From the NCBI GenBank assembly GCA_029287535.1, contig JARFQY010000068.1:1-52090 (forward strand): a stretch of DNA of 52,090 nucleotides, given 5' to 3'. The notes under the pieces are model-generated. The model made no database searches. It was given only the letters and a program-made list of their open reading frames with translations, and was not told where the DNA came from. The position numbers and the translations under genes are program-made. The stretch is from Filomicrobium sp. GTDB taxonomy: Bacteria > Pseudomonadota > Alphaproteobacteria > Rhizobiales > Hyphomicrobiaceae. The stretch's first letter is position 1; every line of letters begins with the position of its first letter. This document shows positions 35,690-42,713 of the stretch, piece by piece.

Positions 35690-36703
35690 TCACTGGGCGA
35701 CGAGCTTCTCGGGAATTTTGATGCCTACTTCCTCGAAGTACTTGCGCGCACCGGCGTGCAGCGGAAGCGGCAGACCGGCAATCGCTTTTTCAATGGCCAT
35801 TGCCTTGGTTGCCGAGTGGATGGCGTTGAGGAAGCCGAGGTTCTCGAACATCGTCTTGGTGATCTTGTAAACGTCTTCCTCAGGAACGTCGGCGCGAACG
35901 GCTAGGAAGTTCGGCTGCGCGATGGTCATCACGTCCTTCTTCTGACCCGGGTAGGTACCCGCGGCGATTTTATAGGGTGTCCATAGTCCCAGACCACCGT
36001 CGGCCTTCTTGGCTTGCTCATCTGAGAAGCTGAGCAGTGTGATCTTGTCGCCCATCGCCGCGAAGGCTTTGGTGATCGCTCCGGTCGGAGCACCTGCGGG
36101 TGTGGAAATGGCGGCAACCTGGCCGTTTTGAAGAGCGTCAGCGCTCGGGCCATAGCCAACATGGACGAGGCTGTAATCGTTTTCGATGTCGATGCCCATG
36201 TTCTTCATGAGAACGCGGTTCGATCCGATGGTTCCGGAGTTCTTCTTGCCCAATGCAGCAGACTTGCCCTTGAGCAAGGCCATGTCTGCAATAGTGCCGG
36301 ACTTCGCGAGATCTGACAGAACAACGAACTGCTCAACGTTCTGCCAAAGCATCGATACCGAACGCAGTCCGGTTTGAGGACCATCCTTCTTGACGGGGCC
36401 CTTACCATTCCAGGCGTAATACCCAAACAGGCCCTGCAGAATCGCGAACTGAGCTTCGTCGTCGCGGAGTAGCTTGACGTTCTCTCCTGAGCCCGCGGAA
36501 TTGATGGCCGACATGCCAATTTTCTGCTTGGGCTGCAGTTTGACCTTGATCACCGTCGCAATAGCGACTCCAACTGGATAGTAGGTGCCGCCGGTGCTGG
36601 CGGTAGCGAGGATGTAGTCACGTGGCTGAGCCGCGGCACCTTGAATGCCGCACGTGAGGATGAGGGCCCCGGCAGCCGCCGAAGCAATCAGACCTTTCAT
36701 CAT
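35690..36703 (-). CDS. TAXI-family TRAP transporter solute receptor
   Basis: The 337-aa periplasmic binding protein of the TRAP system. A signal peptide covers about 1-26 (ends GIQGAAAQ). The TAXI motif YILATASTGGTYYPVG gives the family, with SAGSGENVKLL and FAILQGLFGYYAW further along. The ATG at 36703 is preceded by AAGGGACGG; the ATG three bases further in is an alternative, and the long frame to 36862 is rejected. It lies in the same operon as the permease; in TAXI systems a separate gene for the small subunit is absent, as here. Confidence 0.92.
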   Translation of the reverse strand: MMKGLIASAAAGALILTCGIQGAAAQPRDYILATASTGGTYYPVGVAIATVIKVKLQPKQKIGMSAINSAGSGENVKLLRDDEAQFAILQGLFGYYAWNGKGPVKKDGPQTGLRSVSMLWQNVEQFVVLSDLAKSGTIADMALLKGKSAALGKKNSGTIGSNRVLMKNMGIDIENDYSLVHVGYGPSADALQNGQVAAISTPAGAPTGAITKAFAAMGDKITLLSFSDEQAKKADGGLGLWTPYKIAAGTYPGQKKDVMTIAQPNFLAVRADVPEEDVYKITKTMFENLGFLNAIHSATKAMAIEKAIAGLPLPLHAGARKYFEEVGIKIPEKLVAQ

Positions 36704-36927
36704 GTATCCGTCCCTTTTTGATTGAGCCTTGCAGCCTATCGAATGCTGCTTTTTGCCGCAGTTGGTAACTCTAGGTATAGGGTAGTGGAAGGCCGCCGTC
36801 CAGCGGCGGGATAAAGCCAACGAGATGAAATCATTGCCAGTTTCACGGACGTGTTTGAGCACGCTTGCCTGATTTTCGGGCGCGGGCCAGACTTGCGTTC
36901 TGCGATCTGAACAGAACGAGCACAGGC

Positions 36928-37761
36928 ATGTCTTTGACCCCCAAAGAAATTGAACGCTACAAGCGCCATCTGGTGCTTCGCGAAGTCGGCGGCGCCGGCC
37001 AGCAAAAGCTCAAGGCCGCACGTGTGCTCTTGGTGGGGGCGGGCGGACTGGGATCACCCCTGGCGGTCTATCTGGCCGCGGCGGGGGTGGGAACGATCGG
37101 GCTTATCGATGACGACGTGGTGTCGCTCAGCAACCTGCAGCGGCAGATCTTGCATGATACCGAGCATGTCGGCGCCCCCAAGGTTGAGAGCGGGCGCGAA
37201 GCGATCGGCAAGCTCAATCCGCATGTCGCCGTCGAGACGCACGCCAGCAGGATGACAGCAGCCAATGCACTGGAGATCATCGGGCAGTACGACATTATCT
37301 GCGATGGCTCAGACAACTTTGCTACGCGGTATCTGGTTTCGGATGCCTGCTATCTAGCTAAGAAAACTCTGGTGTTCGGTGCTGTCGGGCCCTTCGATGG
37401 TTATGTGACGACGTTCAAGCCCCATGAATGCGAGCCGGGTGGCAAACCATACCCAACCTATCGCTGCCTGTTCCCGGAGGCGCCTCCGCCGGGGACTGTT
37501 GCAAATTGCTCAGAAGTCGGCGTGCTCGGCGCCATTGTCGGGGTAATCGGGACTTTGCAGGCTGTCGAGGTGCTGAAGGAAATCACGGGAGCCGGCGAGA
37601 GCCTGGCCGGACGGCTGCTGATCTATGACGCGCTCGGCGCGCGCTTCGAGAGCGTCAAGATTGCGTGGGATCCCGACAACGCCTTGTCGGGTGAACAGCC
37701 AACGATCACAGACCTGTCGACTCATGCGGATGCAGAAAACGCCGCTGCCTGTCAGGCATGA
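36928..37761 (+). CDS. moeB: MoeB/ThiF/HesA-family adenylyltransferase lacking zinc cysteines
   Basis: E1-like enzyme that adenylates the C-terminal glycine of a small sulfur carrier (MoaD or ThiS). The 277-aa protein has the nucleotide loop GAGGLGSPLA (37-46), the arginine region NLQRQILH, Asp126 in CDGSDNFATRY (125-135), and the NCSEVGVLGAIVG block (193-205) with Cys194. The four-cysteine zinc site of Escherichia coli MoeB is not kept: the first CxxC reads T177-Y-R-C180, and the second reads N251-A-L-S254. The start at 36928 is favoured over the earlier frame. It diverges from the TAXI receptor and converges with a molybdenum-carrier-family gene, which suits a molybdopterin role, but ThiF cannot be excluded. 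Confidence 0.85.
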   Translation: MSLTPKEIERYKRHLVLREVGGAGQQKLKAARVLLVGAGGLGSPLAVYLAAAGVGTIGLIDDDVVSLSNLQRQILHDTEHVGAPKVESGREAIGKLNPHVAVETHASRMTAANALEIIGQYDIICDGSDNFATRYLVSDACYLAKKTLVFGAVGPFDGYVTTFKPHECEPGGKPYPTYRCLFPEAPPPGTVANCSEVGVLGAIVGVIGTLQAVEVLKEITGAGESLAGRLLIYDALGARFESVKIAWDPDNALSGEQPTITDLSTHADAENAAACQA

Positions 37762-37825
37762 TTAGACAGGGATCGAGCGGATCGCCGTCGCAGCGGACGA
37801 CGGTGCGCAACACGAGGCAAGTGAT

Positions 37826-38308
37826 TCACCGCGCTGACAACAAGCCTAGGAACGCCTCGATAACAGCCTGCGCATATTCGCGCACATGAGGAGCATCGGT
37901 TCCACGCGGCCCTGCTACATTCAAGCGATGCACGGCATTGGCGCGACAGAACTCATAAATCTCTTGTGCAGCCTTTTCGACCGAGACCGCGGTGCCGTCT
38001 ATCAACACGTGCGGTCGGGATGCTTCAATACACTCGTTGACGGTCAATTCCGTGCCGCTCCGCGGTTCGATCTCGACGAAGTAAATGATGACCGTGGCGT
38101 CACTATCCAAGACGTTTTGGCGTGTGCGTTCTCGATAGCCCGCGCCGGGCAGGACCGTCACGGGATAGCGGGCTGGGATTTCACCATCCTCGGCGCGGCG
38201 TCCCTCCGAACACCACCCTCCACATGGCACTCCCTTGGCGAGCGCTGCGTCCAGTGCTCCCCGATCAACGCCTGTTTGACCGCCTGAAATGATCTTTATG
38301 TCACGCAC
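37826..38308 (-). CDS. Putative molybdenum carrier family protein
   Basis: A 160-aa single-domain protein of the putative molybdenum-carrier family (PF12694), a Rossmann-like fold related to the LOG/YpsA group. The N-terminal ISGGQTGVDRGALDAA (7-22) and CGGWCSEGRRAEDGEIPARYP (29-49; the first 20 residues named in part) are characteristic. Whether the family really carries molybdenum is weakly founded, based on a homologue in a Mo-binding context. It lies beside moeB, in convergent orientation, which is suggestive. Start at 38308; about 65 bp to the end of moeB. Confidence 0.8.
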   Translation of the reverse strand: MRDIKIISGGQTGVDRGALDAALAKGVPCGGWCSEGRRAEDGEIPARYPVTVLPGAGYRERTRQNVLDSDATVIIYFVEIEPRSGTELTVNECIEASRPHVLIDGTAVSVEKAAQEIYEFCRANAVHRLNVAGPRGTDAPHVREYAQAVIEAFLGLLSAR

Positions 38309-38377
38309 GATGATCTCCGGGGTGCGGAGGAGTCGCGACTGGAGAGCCGCCCGCGGTTGGCGGCTTCGGCCCGCCCC

Positions 38378-39376
38378 CTAAAACATGCCAGGATGCACGC
38401 GATCGGGCGGGTTGTGACCATCGATGAAGGTCTTGATGTTGATGATGACCTTCTCGCCCATGTCGATGCGGCCCTCGATCGTCGCCGAGCCGATGTGCGG
38501 AAGTGCGACCACGCGATCGGATTGCAATAGCTTCGGGTTGATTGCCGGCTCATGCTCGAAAACATCTAGTCCGGCGCCAGCGATAGCGCCCTGCTCGACC
38601 AGCCGGGCCAGTTCGTTTTCGTCAATGACTTCGCCACGGGCCGTGTTGACGACGTAGGCATCCGATTTCAGCAGCCGGAGGCGACGCGCAGACAGAAGAT
38701 GATAGGTTGCCGGCGTGTGCGGGCAGTTGACGGAGACGATGTCCACACGTGCCAGCATCTGATCAAGGCTTTCCCAATAGGTTGCCTCGAATTCTTCCTC
38801 GATCGCTTCCGGGAGACGGCGGCGGTTGTGATAGTGGATTTGCAGTCCAAAAGCGTTGGCGCGCCGGGCAACCGCCTGTCCGACACGACCCATACCGATG
38901 ATGCCGAGGCGTTTGCCGAAAATGCGATGGCCCAGCATCCAGGTCGGGGACCAGCCTGCCCAGTCCGAGTTCGGGTCCTTCATGTAAAGCGTCGCTTCGG
39001 CCAACCGGCGTGGGACGGCGAGAATCAGCGCCATGGTCATATCGGCGGTATCCTCGGTGAGGACGCCCGGCGTGTTAGTGACGATAATGCCGCGGTTGCT
39101 TGCTGTATCGAGATCGATGTTGTCGACCCCGGTGCCGAAATTGGCGATCAGCCGGAGGCGTTCGCCGGCCTGCGAGATAAGCGAGCGGTCGATCCGATCG
39201 GTGACAGTGGGAACCAGCACATCAGCTTCTTTGACCGCTTCGGTGAGCTGGGCATGCGTCATCGGCGTGTCGTCGACGTTTAGCCGCGCATCGAACAGCT
39301 CGCGCATACGGGTCTCGACAACGTCAGGCAGCTTACGCGTGACAATGACAACGGGTTTCTTTTGGCTGTTCGGCAT
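38378..39376 (-). CDS. D-2-hydroxyacid dehydrogenase (glyoxylate reductase-like)
   Basis: NAD(P)-dependent oxidoreductase of 332 aa. The nucleotide-binding motif is GMGRVG (161-166), and the catalytic triad is Arg247 in NTARGE, Glu276 in DVFEHEP and His294 in LPHIGSAT. N-terminal residues 1-115 and the helix at the end form the catalytic domain. It resembles GyaR-type glyoxylate/hydroxypyruvate reductases (the RxxLP after the Rossmann strand, HYHNRRRLP, suggests NADPH use), but other 2-keto acids are possible. No serine or glyoxylate pathway gene adjoins it. Confidence 0.9.
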   Translation of the reverse strand: MPNSQKKPVVIVTRKLPDVVETRMRELFDARLNVDDTPMTHAQLTEAVKEADVLVPTVTDRIDRSLISQAGERLRLIANFGTGVDNIDLDTASNRGIIVTNTPGVLTEDTADMTMALILAVPRRLAEATLYMKDPNSDWAGWSPTWMLGHRIFGKRLGIIGMGRVGQAVARRANAFGLQIHYHNRRRLPEAIEEEFEATYWESLDQMLARVDIVSVNCPHTPATYHLLSARRLRLLKSDAYVVNTARGEVIDENELARLVEQGAIAGAGLDVFEHEPAINPKLLQSDRVVALPHIGSATIEGRIDMGEKVIINIKTFIDGHNPPDRVHPGMF

Positions 39377-39762
39377 GTGTTTTCGGGAATTGTCCCTTTA
39401 GGATGGTGCTCAAAGTAATACCAAAAACCGTGCGCGAACAGTCGCTCAACCGAGATTGCGCAAAACTTAGGACGGCTTCGGACGCCACATGGATAACGTC
39501 ACGGGGCGCGGGGTCAAGCATTTCGATCATTTGCGACAGTTTGAGGCTTTCGGCAGGACACCAAAGCGCGGATGAAAGAGTGGCGGACATGGTGAAAACG
39601 TGCCTGGGAAATCCGGTCCGATTCAATTAGTGAGTTCGTATTGCAAGCTTCGTTCAACCTCACACCGGCTTCGGCTTCCTTTCAATATATGTCGTGAGAG
39701 CCTGAGCCCTGGGGTGCGTTGACCAACGAATGGCCATACCCATGACAAAGCCATGATCTGAA
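39377..39762. other. Intergenic region with two opposing short open frames
   Basis: About 385 bp before the SH3 gene. A minus-strand frame (39333-39590, 85 aa from MSATLSSALW) and a plus-strand frame (39403-39630, 75 aa) overlap each other. The minus frame has the more natural sequence (ESLKLSQMIEMLDPAP) but overlaps the dehydrogenase start by 44 bp and has no good ribosome binding site. I do not call either a gene. Confidence 0.35.
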
Positions 39763-40326
39763 GTGAGGTTCAGGCGCGCGGGAGTCATTGCATTGAAAAG
39801 AATACGGATTATTTGCTGGTTGTCGATTTTATCGGCCGGAGGCCTTGGCGTTGTAATGTCCGCGGTGGCACAGGACGCAAGCGCCCAAGCCAACCAGGAG
39901 CCGCGGTTCGCCAGCCTGAAGGCCAGCAAGGTCAACCTGCGCAAAGGACCTGGATTGGACTATCCCATCGCCTGGGTGTTCCGGCGGGCCGGGTTGCCGG
40001 TCAAGATCATTCGCGAATACGAAAGTTGGCGTGAAATCACTGATGCCGAAGGCACCAAGGGATGGGTCCTGCGAACGCTTATATCCGGGCGTCGCACGGC
40101 CCAAGTCCTGCCATGGGAACTCAAGAAGGGTGAACCGCGCCCACAGGAGCCACTAAGTGACTGGCCAGGGCGAGGGGGCAGCGCCGTCGCGATGGTCGAG
40201 GCAGGTGTCATTGCCGACATACATACCTGCGACGGCAGCTGGTGCAGTGTCTCGGTCGGCGACTACAAGGGCTATATCGCCCAAGGGAAGCTGTGGGGCG
40301 TGGCAAAGGGCGAAGTCCTCGAATGA
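39763..40326 (+). CDS. Exported SH3-domain protein
   Basis: A 187-aa exported protein. A signal peptide covers about 10-43 (ICWLSILSAGG...SAQA). Two bacterial SH3 domains follow: the first has VNLRKGPGLDYPIAW and SWREITDAEGTKGWV (56-110), the second runs over about 125-180 and contains DIHTCDGSWCSVSVGDYKGYI. Such modules bind cell-wall peptides or proteins. The start is either the GTG at 39763 or, perhaps better, the TTG at 39793 with GGGAG eight bases before, giving 177 aa. Convergent with the LpxQ-like gene, 6 bp away. Confidence 0.78.
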   Translation: MRFRRAGVIALKRIRIICWLSILSAGGLGVVMSAVAQDASAQANQEPRFASLKASKVNLRKGPGLDYPIAWVFRRAGLPVKIIREYESWREITDAEGTKGWVLRTLISGRRTAQVLPWELKKGEPRPQEPLSDWPGRGGSAVAMVEAGVIADIHTCDGSWCSVSVGDYKGYIAQGKLWGVAKGEVLE

Positions 40327-40332
40327 CCTACC

Positions 40333-41319
40333 CTAATTCGGCAACGCAGAAGCCGGTTTGGCGCCGAAGCGAACACCGATTCCGCCAATCGCCTGATGGC
40401 TGATGAGCTGTTTTGAGAGAATGCCGCCGGGTGGCGGTTCGCCAGACCACCAGCGCGCAGCCTGCCGATAAAGATCAGCGAACAAGCCGATCTTGGTCCC
40501 ATCAAGTTCGCTCAGCGGCACATCGTACTGTGCAAAGGTGAACTTGTACTCGAGGAAGTAGCTCATTCGGGGCACGCGAAATTCGAGGCCGATCAAGATT
40601 TGCCCCGCCGGCCCGGTATACAGATACTCGTAAGTGCGGCCGCCGCCTTTCATCAGCTGGATTTCTGAATGCGGCAGGTTAACGCCCGCGCCCAAGCCCC
40701 CGTAAAGCGACAAGCGTGGGTGGAGATCTGCGAGCCGCAGCATACCGTTCAGGGTCAGCATGTTGTGGCCGTGGCTGGCTTCAAGTCGGCGAAAAACCTT
40801 GCCCAGCTTGGCTTTGCCCGGTGCCGGTTCACCATCCAAGACCCCGTCGAAGACCACTTCCTTGTCGAGTTCGCCGATCGTCTTTGAATGGGTGAAATCG
40901 AGCATCCCGCCGGTGCGGCCGCCCTCGAACCAGTTGACGACGCGAATGCCGTAGTAAATCGGATCGGTGAAAGGCTCGCCTCGCCATTCGACCCCGTCGA
41001 CCGTCAAGTCGTGGACGCCGTCCTTCTTCAAGGTGACGCGGCTTGGATACGTGTATGGAGCGCCACCGTAAGCGGCGATCATCATTTCCTTGGTCGGAGG
41101 TGCATAATTCGCGGCATTGGCCTGGCCACGAGCAGCTGCATCACGCTCGGCCTCCAGCGGGTCTTCACCGCCGCCAACCATCCAGACGCCAAGCGACAAT
41201 GCCGCCAATGACCGGGTGATAAGGTCAAGGCGCTGTTTGCGGCTCGATACCGGACGGGTCACCCCCCAGCGCGGCCAGACGAATTCCGCAGCCTGCTTCA
41301 GCGTCAGCAATTTTCGCAT
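40333..41319 (-). CDS. lpxQ: LpxQ-like lipid A oxidase / outer-membrane beta-barrel protein
   Basis: A 328-aa protein whose C-terminal 230 residues resemble rhizobial LpxQ, an outer-membrane enzyme that oxidises the proximal glucosamine of lipid A to 2-aminogluconate. Family-like blocks: YGGAPYTYPS, the motif IYYGIRVVNW with DFTHSKT (about 115-150), and HGHNMLTLNGMLR followed by YGGLGAGVNLPHSE (about 190-225). The N terminus carries a hydrophobic segment (about 32-48) and an unusual, charged linker. The ATG at 41319 avoids overlap with the upstream esterase gene. Function in lipid A is inferred from the family. Confidence 0.72.
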   Translation of the reverse strand: MRKLLTLKQAAEFVWPRWGVTRPVSSRKQRLDLITRSLAALSLGVWMVGGGEDPLEAERDAAARGQANAANYAPPTKEMMIAAYGGAPYTYPSRVTLKKDGVHDLTVDGVEWRGEPFTDPIYYGIRVVNWFEGGRTGGMLDFTHSKTIGELDKEVVFDGVLDGEPAPGKAKLGKVFRRLEASHGHNMLTLNGMLRLADLHPRLSLYGGLGAGVNLPHSEIQLMKGGGRTYEYLYTGPAGQILIGLEFRVPRMSYFLEYKFTFAQYDVPLSELDGTKIGLFADLYRQAARWWSGEPPPGGILSKQLISHQAIGGIGVRFGAKPASALPN

Positions 41320-41473
41320 CCCCCAAGAGTTCTTCGGAAAGTGCAGCAACTTAGCCGTCGGAGCGGACAATATCCTTTCTATGGCGGGCTGCAAAACACG
41401 CCTGTGGACGCAGGGGCTGTCGTTGGTGTGGACAACCCGTACGGCCCCGCGCCATGGCAAGGCAGGAGGCCGA

Positions 41474-42613
41474 TCAAGCGCCGACGGAGGGTGTTGCCAG
41501 GCGGTCCAGCATGCGCCGGATGGCCGTGATCTGGTCACCCTCACGCGTGAGATAGTCGCGGCCGGTGTAGCCCCACCAATCCCAGCAGCCCAGGGGATTG
41601 TTCAAGGCGGACTCGCTAACCTCTGGAAATAAAACGATAATTTTGTTGGCGTCCGCCCAGCGGGCATAGCCGGCATCGCGCACAAAGGCTGCCGCGACGG
41701 CGTTACGATTCTGCTGGCAGCCATGAAATGCAACGTGTACGCGACAACCTCCGTCCTCGCACACCGGAGGTACGTAGACCATTGCGGACGTGGAAAGGCC
41801 GTGTCCCCTTAGTTCGTTCGCAAAAGCATGTTGATCGAATTCAATGAAACGCCCCTGAGCCGGCCCTGTGGGCTGCACGACCGGCTGCAGCAAATGGGTG
41901 AAGACCGCCCCAACCTGATCGTAGTCGCAATCGACGATATATGGTGCCGCGTTGACCGAGCAGCCCCCGCCTTTATCAAGAGTGATGATGGCGTGGCCGG
42001 CGGGGAGATCCATGACCGCAGCGATGTTGGCCTCCGGAACGCCGAGGTTGCGATAAAACTCGACGGTCTTGCCGACGATGCGCGGCATGACAACTTGGTC
42101 GTTGAGCCCGGAAAAGATATAGAGCCGGTCGGTCACGACGTCAGAGATGTCTCCAATGCGGCCGGCCTCGGACAGTTCACGGGCGCGGTTAGCTAGCTTA
42201 TTGGCATCGGGAACGCCGTAGAGCGCCAGAGTGTCAAGCATGCAACCGCTGGCTGCGCGGCTCGCGCTCAAAACTTCCAACCCAGCATCTGGAACAATTC
42301 CGGAAAAGGCGCTTTCCGCACAGGCAAAAGGCCCGCCGGCGATGATCGCCGCGCCGGTTACGATATCGGCATGTGCGAGCTGAAACTGGCCGGCCATATA
42401 CGCACCGGACGACAGTCCAGAGACCGTGGTGCCATCAAGTACGGCGCCCAACGCAGGGAGTGGCTTGAGCGAGGCTTTCTGGTTCTCGTCCATTTCGCCG
42501 GGAAAGGGGCGCAAGACCCACAGCCAAAAGGCCAAGCCGCAAATGAACAGGAACGCTATCCAGCGCCGCCATGCAGCGATGAATGGATTTCGTCTCTTCG
42601 TCGGAAGTGCCAT
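41474..42613 (-). CDS. Membrane-anchored depolymerase-like esterase (alpha/beta hydrolase)
   Basis: A 379-aa protein resembling extracellular poly(3-hydroxybutyrate) depolymerases. One hydrophobic segment (19-37, FLFICGLAFWLWVL) is followed by charged sequence and may be a membrane anchor rather than a cleaved signal. The nucleophile is Ser68 in GLSSGAYMAGQ (66-76); the usual depolymerase motif ends with a histidine in HVAFHGCQQN, here near residue 305. Ten or so cysteines in the mature part suggest disulfides and a periplasmic site. No substrate-binding domain is fused. I use the ATG at 42613; the longer frame overlaps pbpC. Confidence 0.78.
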   Translation of the reverse strand: MALPTKRRNPFIAAWRRWIAFLFICGLAFWLWVLRPFPGEMDENQKASLKPLPALGAVLDGTTVSGLSSGAYMAGQFQLAHADIVTGAAIIAGGPFACAESAFSGIVPDAGLEVLSASRAASGCMLDTLALYGVPDANKLANRARELSEAGRIGDISDVVTDRLYIFSGLNDQVVMPRIVGKTVEFYRNLGVPEANIAAVMDLPAGHAIITLDKGGGCSVNAAPYIVDCDYDQVGAVFTHLLQPVVQPTGPAQGRFIEFDQHAFANELRGHGLSTSAMVYVPPVCEDGGCRVHVAFHGCQQNRNAVAAAFVRDAGYARWADANKIIVLFPEVSESALNNPLGCWDWWGYTGRDYLTREGDQITAIRRMLDRLATPSVGA

Positions 42614-42713
42614 TGGCTGACAAGGCCCCTCAGGTTTTCCGTGGGGGCGGACTGTAGGTCCATATCCAAGCCGGTACCAGTGCGGATTTACTTGGTGTCG
42701 AAGCGCGCATGCC

